Assembly: GCF_024714475.1 (NCBI RefSeq)
Contig: NZ_JAMZMI010000003.1
Coordinates: forward strand, 610,568-674,567
DNA length: 64,000 nt
From: Marinoscillum sp. MHG1-6
Lineage (GTDB): Bacteria > Bacteroidota > Bacteroidia > Cytophagales > Cyclobacteriaceae
Direction: 5' to 3'
In this document: positions 54,425-62,870 of the stretch, piece after piece
Layout: each line of letters begins with the position of its first letter
How positions within the stretch are numbered: the stretch's first letter is position 1
Translations under genes and position numbers: made by a program
The notes under the pieces: model-generated
Databases searched by the model: none
The model's input: only the letters and a program-made list of their open reading frames with translations
Told to the model about the DNA's origin: nothing

Positions 54425-54661
54425 GCCCATAACATTGTGTATGGACGCATGTGCGAACTGAGCTTTTAGCCAGTGTCGGTGGAACTCGACCGTGAATCTG
54501 CCGCTGTGGAAACTGTACTGCTTTCTACCAATCTCAGTTCGCAGGAGTTTTTATCTTCTGAACGCACTGCCTCTTGGATACTTTGGAAGCACCGGCAGAT
54601 TTCACTATTTTGCTGCTATAAGCCAGTGGGGCGCACACAGCGCCATACACGGGCGTTATAT
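54425..54661 (+). repeat. attC-like site 1 (237 nt)
   Basis: R' box GCCCATAAC at 54425-54433; junction G54655|TT. The outer stem pairs TGTGTATGG with CCATACACG, then CGCATGTGCG with CGCACACAGCG. Internal conserved blocks: CTGAACGCACTG and TTTGGAAGCACCGGCAGA. The R' box is the complement of this cassette's own left end (GTTATGGGC at 53680), not of the sequence now to its right. Confidence 0.88.
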
Positions 54662-54673
54662 GGCATGATCGCT

Positions 54674-55417
54674 ATGAGAAAATTCGTCTTACTATTAACG
54701 TTTTACATCATTTTCCTTGATGGCTTCTCACAGGTGACACTCCAAATAGATACGAGTTATCTGCCTCTACAGAAATTTAAAGTTGAGTTCAATGATAAGT
54801 CATGGGTTGATTCTATTGGAGTGTATTTCAACATTGAATATCTCAAGGCATTTGATGAACCTCCAATCTATTGCTGTCAATCTGATAGCATGATTAGAAT
54901 CCTAACGATCCCGTCTTTTGAACCTGCAACAATAATTCAGCTCTTTAAGCAAGATTCCAGATACATTATTCAAACCAAAATCTCAAACAAAGTTGGTCTG
55001 GATAATTCGTATTTAGATGCCGGGCAACTCAAGCGAAAAGATAAAAAGCGATTTTGGGAGATATCAAACAACAAAATTCCTCAGTCTGAATGGACGGAGG
55101 ATGATCAAAGAATTTATGATGAAGCAACTGTTCGTGATACTGAAATATTTAGTTATTCAACTGAAGTGACAGAGATTTCATTAAGCGACTGGAACAGCAT
55201 ATTTGAGCACCTGAACAGCCGATTTTATAAACTTAATGCAAAGCCCGAACAATTTAGGGCAGTAGCGGATGGATATAGTCGATTAGTTGAAGCTGTAACA
55301 GCAAACGGATATATTGCTCTCTCACGAGGTTCTGCTTTCCCGGAAGAACAGATTGTTCAAGAACTTACCCGAACAATTCTGAATCTGTCAAAATATACGC
55401 CATATAACAATCGCTAG
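54674..55417 (+). CDS. cassette 2: exported protein of unknown function
   Basis: 247 aa from ATG 54674 (or 54665). Signal peptide 'MRKFVLLLTFYIIFLDGFSQ'. The open frame continues back through attC1, but that part is recombination-site sequence. Mature region with a 'CCQSDSMIRILTIPS' stretch and a helical C-terminus. No family recognised. Its stop lies inside the R' region of attC2. Cassette 2 spans 54656-55630 (975 bp). Confidence 0.75.
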   Translation: MRKFVLLLTFYIIFLDGFSQVTLQIDTSYLPLQKFKVEFNDKSWVDSIGVYFNIEYLKAFDEPPIYCCQSDSMIRILTIPSFEPATIIQLFKQDSRYIIQTKISNKVGLDNSYLDAGQLKRKDKKRFWEISNNKIPQSEWTEDDQRIYDEATVRDTEIFSYSTEVTEISLSDWNSIFEHLNSRFYKLNAKPEQFRAVADGYSRLVEAVTANGYIALSRGSAFPEEQIVQELTRTILNLSKYTPYNNR

Positions 55418-55636
55418 CACGAATGCGCCAAAGTGGTTATCTGCTAAGTTCAGTGCAAACTTCACCATGAATCAGCCGCTGGGAAAGGGCGGTGCTTTCT
55501 GGTTGGTGCATTTCGCAGGATTCTTCATCTTTCTGAACGCAGTGGTTATCTGATACTTTGGAAGCACCGGCAGATTCATTAGTTTTATCGGAACTTGCCA
55601 AGCTCGGGGCGCACTCCTGCTAGCTTGGTGTTAGCC
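55399..55636 (+). repeat. attC-like site 2 (238 nt)
   Basis: R' GCCATATAAC at 55399-55408 is the exact complement of cassette 2's left end (GTTATATGGC). Outer stem CTAGCACGAATGCGCC with GGCGCACTCCTGCTAG. Conserved CTGAACGCAGTG and TTTGGAAGCACCGGCAGA blocks present. Junction G55630|TT. Confidence 0.88.
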
Positions 55637-55658
55637 ACAATTAGTACTTCTGAATCAA

Positions 55659-56120
55659 ATGAACATAGTCAACGGCAGAAATGTGAAATTTGTAGAATTC
55701 GACACTTCGACTAATTGGGCGAGTGCGCTTCCAACAAGTAACTGGTTAGTAATCATTTTGACAAAATCAAAGAACAAGCAATTCTTTGGTGAAATTATCA
55801 AGAAGTCAATTGATAGGAACGTCAGCTACATCTGTAGTATAGGAGAGCAGCAAGATATAGTTCATGATATGGCAGATGAAGAAATAGTATATCGGGATGT
55901 TGACATTGAACATTACCATTTGCCTGAGCATCGTATAATAACAACAGGACATCAAGATTTTGAAGAAGGAATATGGTTTGGACTATTTTCTGCAAACAAT
56001 GATGAGTGTGAAATAAATGATGTGGTCATAATTAATGTAACTAATGACAAAAGTTATGGTCAATTGACACTTGATTTGATTTCAAAGATTGACTCTGGCT
56101 ATATTCCTAAAGATGACTGA
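55659..56120 (+). CDS. cassette 3, gene a: unknown soluble protein
   Basis: 153 aa from ATG 55659. No signal or membrane segment. It appears as a compact alpha/beta protein: 'SNWLVIILTKSKNKQFFGEI', 'VSYICSIGEQQDIVHDMADE', 'DVVIINVTNDKSYGQLTLDL'. No family named with confidence. It overlaps gene b by 8 nt, so the pair is translationally coupled and travels together. Confidence 0.75.
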   Translation: MNIVNGRNVKFVEFDTSTNWASALPTSNWLVIILTKSKNKQFFGEIIKKSIDRNVSYICSIGEQQDIVHDMADEEIVYRDVDIEHYHLPEHRIITTGHQDFEEGIWFGLFSANNDECEINDVVIINVTNDKSYGQLTLDLISKIDSGYIPKDD

Positions 56121-56457
56121 ACGCCCAAACCTTCTAGTAGTTTGCGGACGCAACAAACGAAGAAGCAGAACTGCCGAATACATATTTAAGAATGATCAAC
56201 GTTTCAACATTCGCTCCGTTGGACTAAGCCCAAAAAGTGAACGACAAATTAAGGAGCGTGACATTGAATGGGCAGATCTAATATTTGTAATGGAAGATGG
56301 TCAGAGTGGCCGAATTTCTGGAACATTTAGGCATATGGAACTCCCTGAAATCGAAGTTCTGCACATTGAAGATGAATATGAATATTTAGATCCAGGACTA
56401 GTTGAAATGTTAACCGACCGAATTAATTCAACTTTAGAAATCATCTACAACATCTAA
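56113..56457 (+). CDS. cassette 3, gene b: low-molecular-weight protein tyrosine phosphatase family
   Basis: 114 aa from ATG 56113 (upstream in-frame start at 56089 is less likely). 'NLLVVCGRNKRRSRTAEYIF' holds the phosphatase P-loop C-x5-R-S (Cys11, Arg17, Ser18). 'DIEWADLIFVMED' is the usual following strand, and 'YLDPGLVEML' contains the D-P general acid. Shorter than the usual ~150 aa. Its substrate could be the product of gene a or a phosphorylated nucleotide/protein; unknown. Confidence 0.82.
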   Translation: MTERPNLLVVCGRNKRRSRTAEYIFKNDQRFNIRSVGLSPKSERQIKERDIEWADLIFVMEDGQSGRISGTFRHMELPEIEVLHIEDEYEYLDPGLVEMLTDRINSTLEIIYNI

Positions 56458-56462
56458 AACAA

Positions 56463-56699
56463 TGTGGCTAACATGCGCTAGCGATGCAGATGCAGACTGC
56501 TACTAGCAACCATCGAAGGAACTCATCGCTCCCTGCCCCTTCTGTAACTTTCAGTGCGTGGAAGAACTGCCTGCAGTTCTGGCGGATGTCTGGGTTAACG
56601 CAGCTTTTTATTGACCGTTTTGTGCGTGTGGTGCAGGATCGCTAGTTTTATCGAAAATTGCCAAGCTCGGGACATCCGCCCGCTAGCTGGGCGTTAGAT
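56463..56699 (+). repeat. attC-like site 3 (237 nt)
   Basis: R' TGTGGCTAAC (56463-56472) complements cassette 3's left end GTTAGCCACA. The outer arms carry GCGCTAGCGATGCAGATG opposite CATCCGCCCGCTAG. Junction G56693|TT. Confidence 0.88.
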
Positions 56700-56716
56700 T
56701 TCATTTGATCAACTCC

Positions 56717-57334
56717 ATGAGAAAGATTTTAATCCTAATTGCAGCAATCATTGTGAACGTCCTTTTATACTATTCAGTTTTTGGATCTTGGGGACATTTA
56801 CTTTTCGAGAATTTCCAAACGATAAACGAAGAAACTGCCTTTAGGGATGGGGCGATAACGATGAGCATTGGCAACCTTTTATTGGCGTTACCCATAACTC
56901 TCATACTGGCGATTTTCATTCATACAACTAACAAATACGGAGAACGATTTAAGAAATTATATATACCCTCAGCTATTGGAATACAAGTATTTTGGTTTGC
57001 CTTCTTAATTTATAGTGGATACCAGAACTATGTTGGCAACTACCCAGAAAACACTCCAAGAACTTCAACAACGGAAATTGACGAGTATTTGAACGCAAGA
57101 AAAGTCGAGGTTCTAACAATGCTAGATTCGGCTGTTATGATGAAGAACTCTGAACTGGATGCAACCAAAAAGGACTCATTGATGAACATCTACAGAACCC
57201 TAATGAACGAAGTTTTTAACCAGGTAGCAGAATACGCCAACGAAATGAACATTCCACAAGAAAAGTTTGATTCATTTCACGAGACCATTGACACTTCCGA
57301 ACAACTTAAGGAACTGAGAAAACAGACGGAATAA
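56717..57334 (+). CDS. cassette 4: membrane protein, unknown
   Basis: 205 aa from ATG 56717 (TTG 56705 is in frame upstream). Three membrane helices (about residues 3-23, 48-70 and 85-106), then a charged helical C-terminus of ~90 residues outside the membrane. No family recognised. Cassette 4 spans 56694-57569 (876 bp). Confidence 0.72.
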   Translation: MRKILILIAAIIVNVLLYYSVFGSWGHLLFENFQTINEETAFRDGAITMSIGNLLLALPITLILAIFIHTTNKYGERFKKLYIPSAIGIQVFWFAFLIYSGYQNYVGNYPENTPRTSTTEIDEYLNARKVEVLTMLDSAVMMKNSELDATKKDSLMNIYRTLMNEVFNQVAEYANEMNIPQEKFDSFHETIDTSEQLKELRKQTE

Positions 57335-57339
57335 AACGA

Positions 57340-57575
57340 AAATCTAACAGACACTATCGGTTATGTGCCAAACTGCCTCTTTTCAAGTTTTATCGAGACT
57401 TGACCGCTACTGTGCACCTTCTGATACTTCATGGCTTCTGGATACTTCAGTGGTTCTGGATTTTTATCGGCAGAACGCACTGCCTTGTAGATACCGTTGT
57501 GCTTCTGGTGCACTTCCGCTATTTTAGTGCTACCTGCCAACTGTCGGCACACAAACCGATAGTTAGGCGTTAGCT
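57340..57575 (+). repeat. attC-like site 4 (236 nt)
   Basis: R' AAATCTAAC (57340-57348) complements the cassette's left end GTTAGATTT. Outer stem CACTATCGGTTATGTGCC with GGCACACAAACCGATAG. Closely similar to attC 7 throughout, although the genes of cassettes 4 and 7 are unrelated. Junction G57569|TT. Confidence 0.88.
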
Positions 57576-57589
57576 GACATACCCATACG

Positions 57590-58363
57590 TTGAAGAAATC
57601 TGAGAAAATAAATATTGGCTTTACTTTTTTCGCAATTGTTCTTTCAGTCATTGCATTAACATACGACTGTAGCCAGAATAAGAAGATTAGTGAACTTCAG
57701 ACTAACCTAAATAATCTCAATTACAAGCCTACAATTAAGGTCGACAGTATCAAACTCATAAACTTCAGGGAAAGGGTTGATTCAATCTTGATTACACCTG
57801 ATATCGCTGACTCCCAAGGAATTGTGAACCTTAAATCAACCATCGAAACAGAAGTGGTTTTTGATCTAGAAAATATTGGCACCTCCAAAGCCAACATCAT
57901 AACGGCTTTATGCATTGATACCGTTTCTGGTGACGACAAACTTCGAAATTTTTTGTATGACGGAATCTACAAATTAAGCTACGATTCAAGTAATGGGGTT
58001 TTCTACAAATTTTGGGAACTGCAGCCAGGTGACAAGGACGAACTTCGCTTTAAAAAGAACATCCAATTTATTGATGATGGTTTATTTACAATTCATCTCC
58101 TACTTATCTATCAAAACGAACTAGGAACAATTTATGACACCTATTATTGGGCTCAATACAAGAAGAAGAAAATGGAGCTTGATGTTATTGTAGATAACAG
58201 AACTGGAGAAATTGTAGCTTCTAAGTCTGCAAACAACTCTTTGAAGAACTTCCTAACATCGATAGACGACAATGTAGCATATCACATCTATTCGAAAGAA
58301 GAAGAAAAAGCTTTCTGGAAGTTTACTGAAAAGCTAAAACAAACGTCAGCTAACAAGCGCTAA
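57590..58363 (+). CDS. cassette 5: membrane-anchored protein, unknown
   Basis: 257 aa from TTG 57590; no ATG precedes the hydrophobic segment in frame. An N-terminal anchor ('IGFTFFAIVLSVIALTYDCS') is followed by a short coiled coil ('KISELQTNLNNLN') and a beta-rich exterior domain. The last codons overlap the R' box of attC5 (stop at 58361-58363). Cassette 5 spans 57570-58576 (1,007 bp). Confidence 0.7.
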   Translation: MKKSEKINIGFTFFAIVLSVIALTYDCSQNKKISELQTNLNNLNYKPTIKVDSIKLINFRERVDSILITPDIADSQGIVNLKSTIETEVVFDLENIGTSKANIITALCIDTVSGDDKLRNFLYDGIYKLSYDSSNGVFYKFWELQPGDKDELRFKKNIQFIDDGLFTIHLLLIYQNELGTIYDTYYWAQYKKKKMELDVIVDNRTGEIVASKSANNSLKNFLTSIDDNVAYHIYSKEEEKAFWKFTEKLKQTSANKR

Positions 58364-58582
58364 GTCGGCAGATGTCTACTGCCCTTCTGCCTGCTGTTGA
58401 GGAACTCGCCCACTTCGGTGCACCTTCTGCAAATTTCTGTGCATTCTATTTTCTCCGATGCTTCTGGCGAATGTCTTTCTGTCCGCATCGGTATCTGAAA
58501 GTTTGTGGGGGTGGTGCACCTTCGTTACTTTTATCGTTACCTAGCAAGTTTCGGACATCCGCCGCTAAGCTAGGCGTTAGCC
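58345..58582 (+). repeat. attC-like site 5 (238 nt)
   Basis: R' GTCAGCTAAC (58345-58354) complements the cassette's left end GTTAGCTGAC and lies inside the 3' end of the gene. Outer stem GCGCTAAGTCGGCAGATGTC with GACATCCGCCGCTAAG. The middle is a little diverged from the other sites. Junction G58576|TT. Confidence 0.87.
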
Positions 58583-58604
58583 ACAATTAGTACTTCTGAA
58601 TCAA

Positions 58605-59066
58605 ATGAACATAGTCAACGGCAGAAATGTGAAATTTGTAGAATTCGACACTTCGACTAATTGGGCGAGTGCGCTTCCAACAAGTAACTGGTTAGTAATC
58701 ATTTTGACAAAATCAAAGAACAAGCAATTCTTTGGTGAAATTATCAAGAAGTCAATTGATAGGAACGTCAGCTACATCTGTAGTATAGGAGAGCAGCAAG
58801 ATATAGTTCATGATATGGCAGATGAAGAAATAGTATATCGGGATGTTGACATTGAACATTACCATTTGCCTGAGCATCGTATAATAACAACAGGACATCA
58901 AGATTTTGAAGAAGGAATATGGTTTGGACTATTTTCTGCAAACAATGATGAGTGTGAAATAAATGATGTGGTCATAATTAATGTAACTAATGACAAAAGT
59001 TATGGTCAATTGACACTTGATTTGATTTCAAAGATTGACTCTGGCTATATTCCTAAAGATGACTGA
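58605..59066 (+). CDS. cassette 6, gene a: second copy of the unknown 153-aa protein
   Basis: Translation identical to that of 55659-56120. Same overlap with gene b. Confidence 0.75.
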   Translation: MNIVNGRNVKFVEFDTSTNWASALPTSNWLVIILTKSKNKQFFGEIIKKSIDRNVSYICSIGEQQDIVHDMADEEIVYRDVDIEHYHLPEHRIITTGHQDFEEGIWFGLFSANNDECEINDVVIINVTNDKSYGQLTLDLISKIDSGYIPKDD

Positions 59067-59403
59067 ACGCCCAAACCTTCTAGTAGTTTGCGGACGCAAC
59101 AAACGAAGAAGCAGAACTGCCGAATACATATTTAAGAATGATCAACGTTTCAACATTCGCTCCGTTGGACTAAGCCCAAAAAGTGAACGACAAATTAAGG
59201 AGCGTGACATTGAATGGGCAGATCTAATATTTGTAATGGAAGATGGTCAGAGTGGCCGAATTTCTGGAACATTTAGGCATATGGAACTCCCTGAAATCGA
59301 AGTTCTGCACATTGAAGATGAATATGAATATTTAGATCCAGGACTAGTTGAAATGTTAACCGACCGAATTAATTCAACTTTAGAAATCATCTACAACATC
59401 TAA
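59059..59403 (+). CDS. cassette 6, gene b: second copy of the LMW-PTP family protein
   Basis: Identical to 56113-56457, including the C-x5-R-S loop. Confidence 0.82.
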   Translation: MTERPNLLVVCGRNKRRSRTAEYIFKNDQRFNIRSVGLSPKSERQIKERDIEWADLIFVMEDGQSGRISGTFRHMELPEIEVLHIEDEYEYLDPGLVEMLTDRINSTLEIIYNI

Positions 59404-59408
59404 AACAA

Positions 59409-59645
59409 TGTGGCTAACATGCGCTAGCGATGCAGATGCAGACTGCTACTAGCAACCATCGAAGGAACTCATCGCTCCCTGCCCCTTCTGTAACTTTCAG
59501 TGCGTGGAAGAACTGCCTGCAGTTCTGGCGGATGTCTGGGTTAACGCAGCTTTTTATTGACCGTTTTGTGCGTGTGGTGCAGGATCGCTAGTTTTATCGA
59601 AAATTGCCAAGCTCGGGACATCCGCCCGCTAGCTGGGCGTTGTGC
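59409..59645 (+). repeat. attC-like site 6 (237 nt, copy of site 3)
   Basis: R' TGTGGCTAAC again complements its own cassette's left end. Up to the junction G59639|TT it reads as attC 3; after it the neighbouring cassette differs (TTGTGC instead of TTAGAT), as expected when the unit was inserted at a cassette boundary. Confidence 0.88.
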
Positions 59646-59671
59646 ATCATCGGGGGAACTCCAAAATCAGC

Positions 59672-60091
59672 ATGAAGAAGATAATATTAAGAATCCTAAT
59701 TGGAATAGCAGCGGTAATTTTCTTGTTCATCGGACTAGTAATAGTTCCTTATTTCACCAACACCATAATGCCGTGGGAACGTAGTAACGCCATTGAAACA
59801 ACGTTACTCTGGGGCGGACTGGCTGAACTACCTGAACAGGCAAACGATTTGAAAGTTAAGACTTCTGGCGGCATGTTCACTCGAACTTTTTTCATAGAGT
59901 TTAACCTTTCTGAACCGGAACTTCAGCAGTGGATCAAGAACAGCAAACGACTAAAGGAACTAACTCCTAAAACACAAACTGACGGAACGAACCTATTTGA
60001 AATTTATCCAGGTGAAGACGGGGCGATAGGCGGAACCGTACTCATCAACTTTCAACAAGGTAATGTGAAAATAAAAATGGCTTGGAGCTAA
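59672..60091 (+). CDS. cassette 7: membrane-anchored small protein, unknown
   Basis: 139 aa from ATG 59672; an in-frame GTG at 59642 lies in the cassette boundary. One N-terminal helix ('IILRILIGIAAVIFLFIGLV') then a soluble domain ending 'GGTVLINFQQGNVKIKMAWS'. No family recognised. Cassette 7 spans 59640-60325, the shortest at 686 bp. Confidence 0.72.
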   Translation: MKKIILRILIGIAAVIFLFIGLVIVPYFTNTIMPWERSNAIETTLLWGGLAELPEQANDLKVKTSGGMFTRTFFIEFNLSEPELQQWIKNSKRLKELTPKTQTDGTNLFEIYPGEDGAIGGTVLINFQQGNVKIKMAWS

Positions 60092-60094
60092 GAC

Positions 60095-60331
60095 GATGCA
60101 CAACAGACACTATCGGTTATGTGCCAAACTGCCTCTTTGCCAGCTTTATCGGGACTTGCCCACGGAAGTGCACCTTCTGATACTTCATCGCTTTTGGAGA
60201 CTTCTGTGGTTCTGGATTTTTACTTGTGGAACGCTGTTTTTCATGGATACCGTAGTGGTTGTGGTGCACTTCCGCTACTTTAGCTGTACTTGCCAACTGT
60301 GGGCACACAAACCGATAGTTAGGCGTTGTGA
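60095..60331 (+). repeat. attC-like site 7 (237 nt)
   Basis: R' GATGCACAAC (60095-60104) complements the left end GTTGTGCATC. Outer stem ACACTATCGGTTATGTGCC with GGGCACACAAACCGATAG. Junction G60325|TT. Confidence 0.88.
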
Positions 60332-60341
60332 GGCATTGCGC

Positions 60342-60839
60342 ATGAGAAACATTATCATCACTCTTCTGATTTTAACATTTGCGACTTCCTGTTCCAACAG
60401 AAACAACAAGGAAACTTCTGAACGGATCAACTTTAGATTCGCAATTCTAAATTTGCCGGCTGAAGAATTCAGATACATAACTCAAGATTTTGCGAACGTT
60501 TGGAATCCTGATACAATAGACCTGATAAAAGCTGAACAACTAATTAAAAAGGCAGTTAGGACAACTGAAGGCGAACTGCTTTCAATTCAAAGTCTTCCCA
60601 ACTACTTTCGACAATATGTCGGTTTTCTTAACTCAGCAGGTGAACGAATGCTTTGGGTAAATGCTCTATGTGACATAAAGGATGGAATGGTCGAGAATAA
60701 CGGAGAATTTGAACTCCAACCCTGGCCATGGAAAACAGAACCGATAATTGTAGACGATGGAGGCGATTGCTATTGGAACATCCTCATTAACATTGATAAG
60801 CAAGAATACTCCAACTTTTATGTTAACGGAGTGGCATAA
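60342..60839 (+). CDS. cassette 8: lipoprotein, unknown
   Basis: 165 aa from ATG 60342; the open frame reaches back through attC7 but that is site sequence. Lipoprotein signal 'MRNIIITLLILTFATSCSNR' with lipobox TSC. The mature domain has 'PAEEFRYITQDFANVWNPDT' and 'GDCYWNILINIDKQEYSNF'. No family recognised. Cassette 8 spans 60326-61073 (748 bp). Confidence 0.75.
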   Translation: MRNIIITLLILTFATSCSNRNNKETSERINFRFAILNLPAEEFRYITQDFANVWNPDTIDLIKAEQLIKKAVRTTEGELLSIQSLPNYFRQYVGFLNSAGERMLWVNALCDIKDGMVENNGEFELQPWPWKTEPIIVDDGGDCYWNILINIDKQEYSNFYVNGVA

Positions 60840-60843
60840 ATAC

Positions 60844-61079
60844 GCCTCACAACATGATGTATAAGGCATGTGCTTTCGAGCCTTTTGCAAAGAGCATCTG
60901 ATCTATTCCGTTTCGTCTGCCGCCGAGGAAGTTTTGTGCTATTTGGAGGCTTATGATTGCGGGATATTTTTCACTTCAGAACGCACTGCTTTCTACAAAC
61001 TTTGGAAGCACCGGCAGACTTCACTAATTTAGTGCTGTCCACTAAGTGTGAGCACACGCCTCATACATGGGCGTTATCA
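60844..61079 (+). repeat. attC-like site 8 (236 nt)
   Basis: R' GCCTCACAAC (60844-60853) complements the left end GTTGTGAGGC. Outer stem TGTATAAGGCATGTGCT with AGCACACGCCTCATACA. Close relative of sites 9 and 10. Inner stem GTCTGCCG with CGGCAGAC. Junction G61073|TT. Confidence 0.9.
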
Positions 61080-61093
61080 GCAACCACTGTATC

Positions 61094-61282
61094 ATGAAAC
61101 TCTTTGAACGAAAACAATTTGTACTAATAGGCATATCCATTTTCTTGGGACTATTCTTAGGAGCCTATCTGATTTCTGAACAGTATGGAGGACTTGGAAC
61201 AACTGGATTTATTGCTCTTGGAGGGACTTTAGTAATTGCGATAATTATGGTTGCTTTCTTAACTAGAATTGGAAATAAATGA
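61094..61282 (+). CDS. cassette 9, gene a: small membrane protein
   Basis: 62 aa from ATG 61094. Two membrane helices with almost no soluble part ('FVLIGISIFLGLFLGAYLIS' and 'FIALGGTLVIAIIMVAFLT'). Its stop overlaps the next start (ATGA), so the two genes are coupled. Function unknown. Confidence 0.65.
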   Translation: MKLFERKQFVLIGISIFLGLFLGAYLISEQYGGLGTTGFIALGGTLVIAIIMVAFLTRIGNK

Positions 61283-61749
61283 TACTACAATATTGGGATT
61301 ACATGTTTGGAACAGTCGCCTTTTTAGGTGGACTTTATGGATTTCTTCTTGCATTCAAGATTTACAAACCAAAGCACAAGAAAGAAAGTGATCAAGAACG
61401 GATGGTCAACTGGCATTTGAAGTTTGGAAAAATGATGAAAATACTATCTCCGATCCTTATGTTAATCGGTATCTACTACCTAACTGTTGGAAATACTTTT
61501 CCAGAAGAGCAAACAAGCCAGGCCTGGACAGATGCCGACAAACAACAACTGGTCAACGAATGTCTCAACGGAACGAGCAATCCTTCAGATGCAAGAACTA
61601 TTAATTATTGCGAATGTGCCATCTCAGACATAATGGAAACAACAACCAAACAGGAATATATCGACATGACTAAACTCCCAGTCAAGGAACTAAAGCTGAA
61701 GTTTGCAGAACTTACAAAAACATGTGTCAAAAAATTCCAAAACGAGTAA
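61279..61749 (+). CDS. cassette 9, gene b: membrane protein with Cys-containing C-terminal domain
   Basis: 156 aa. Two membrane helices (residues ~8-28 and ~52-72) are followed by a soluble tail with conserved-looking cysteines ('QLVNECLNGTSNPSDARTIN' then 'YCECAISDIME' and 'LTKTCVKKFQ'), probably disulfide-stabilised outside the membrane. Partner of gene a. Cassette 9 spans 61074-61981 (908 bp). Confidence 0.72.
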   Translation: MILQYWDYMFGTVAFLGGLYGFLLAFKIYKPKHKKESDQERMVNWHLKFGKMMKILSPILMLIGIYYLTVGNTFPEEQTSQAWTDADKQQLVNECLNGTSNPSDARTINYCECAISDIMETTTKQEYIDMTKLPVKELKLKFAELTKTCVKKFQNE

Positions 61750-61751
61750 AA

Positions 61752-61987
61752 GCTGATAACATTATGTATGAAAGGCATGTGCTTTAGAGCATTTTAAAAG
61801 AGGGCATCAGCACTCGACCGTGAGTCAGCCGCCGAGAAAATTCAGAGTTTTTTGGACACTTCACCTCGCGGGATTTTTTCACTTCAGAACGCAGTGCTTT
61901 CTACAAACTTTGGAAGCACCGGCAGACTTCACTACTTTAGTGCTGTCCATTAAGTGTGAGCACACGCCTCATACATGGGCGTTATGA
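61752..61987 (+). repeat. attC-like site 9 (236 nt)
   Basis: R' GCTGATAAC (61752-61760) complements the left end GTTATCAGC. Outer stem and inner GGCAGAC block as in site 8. Junction G61981|TT. Confidence 0.9.
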
Positions 61988-62001
61988 GCAATATCTACTA
62001 A

Positions 62002-62637
62002 ATGGAAAATGAATTCAAGTCAATAATCTTTAACCCAAGGACTGGAATTGACTTCAGACTAAATTCTGCTAGGCTGATCTATGGAAGTTTAGGTATTATG
62101 ATATTGTACTTGATTCTAACCCAGCTATTTCAAACGACCTCAGAAACGGACATGGCCGTTTTCATTATTCTTTGTTTACTGATTATTGTAGGTGCCAGAT
62201 GGTCATTCAACGAGAAACAAAAAAAGTTTGGCTACCTCGATGGAGAACTGAAGATAACTGAACAAAATATCTCAATTAACGGGAAAGAATATGATTGGCA
62301 AGAGATCTCGAATTTTTCATTTGATATTCAACAAGTATTAAATGAACCTCTTTGGGAAGATGACTCTTGGGGAGCTTACCGATTTTATGGAGGCCCTTCA
62401 TTCTCCCAAGGAGTTGATAGCTACATCGATTTTGATTCCACTTACGGACATATTCGAACTTACTTCCAACTTGAATCTTCTTCTCATAAGGTAGACTTGG
62501 TTAACCTGATTAGAAGACATTTTTTTCTTGGCAACATTGAACTTCAACGAACATACAATGGATTGCATCTTGAATACGAACAGATACAAGAACTCAAGAA
62601 AGAAAAAGCTCAATGGGCTAATGTAAAAAGCTCATAA
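62002..62637 (+). CDS. cassette 10: membrane protein with soluble C-terminal domain
   Basis: 211 aa from ATG 62002. Two membrane helices (about residues 25-45 and 51-67), then a beta-rich cytosolic domain of PH-like appearance ('LDGELKITEQNISINGKEYD') and a helical end. No family named. It has the same general plan as the chromosomal protein at 578-1147, without clear sequence identity. Cassette 10 spans 61982-62858 (877 bp). Confidence 0.73.
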   Translation: MENEFKSIIFNPRTGIDFRLNSARLIYGSLGIMILYLILTQLFQTTSETDMAVFIILCLLIIVGARWSFNEKQKKFGYLDGELKITEQNISINGKEYDWQEISNFSFDIQQVLNEPLWEDDSWGAYRFYGGPSFSQGVDSYIDFDSTYGHIRTYFQLESSSHKVDLVNLIRRHFFLGNIELQRTYNGLHLEYEQIQELKKEKAQWANVKSS

Positions 62638-62864
62638 CATTATGTATAAGGCATGTGCTTCCGTGCTTTCAACAAACTTCATTAGCACTCACCCGTTTCG
62701 TCTGCCGCCGAGAAAGATTAGTGCTATTTGGAGACTTAAGCTTAGCGGGATTTTTTCACTTCAGAACGCACTGCTTTCTACAAACTTTGGAAGCACCGGC
62801 AGACTTCACTATTTTGCAGCTATTAACGAAGTGTGAGCACACGCCTCATACATGGACGTTATCA
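62630..62864 (+). repeat. attC-like site 10 (235 nt)
   Basis: R' GCTCATAAC (62630-62638) complements the left end GTTATGAGC. Outer stem ATGTATAAGGCATGTGCT with AGCACACGCCTCATACAT (two wobble or mismatch positions); inner stem GTCTGCCG with CGGCAGAC. Junction G62858|TT. Confidence 0.9.
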
Positions 62865-62870
62865 GGAATT

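Larger units (their letters stand above)
55631..56693 (+). repeat. cassette 3: 1,063-bp unit, duplicated as cassette 6
   Basis: Reads the same as 58577-59639 from boundary to boundary, by eye and with identical translations for both genes. The repeat begins and ends exactly at G|TT cassette junctions, so it was copied as a cassette and not by random duplication. Confidence 0.93.
58577..59639 (+). repeat. cassette 6: exact second copy of cassette 3
   Basis: 1,063 bp, offset 2,946 bp from cassette 3, with cassettes 4 and 5 between. No difference found by reading; a base-by-base alignment was not run. Confidence 0.93.

Noticed and set aside
54473..54673. Long open frame joined upstream of the cassette 2 gene
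   Set aside because: This part is attC 1 read in frame; the signal peptide starts at 54674. The same holds for 60096-60341 and 62655-62870.
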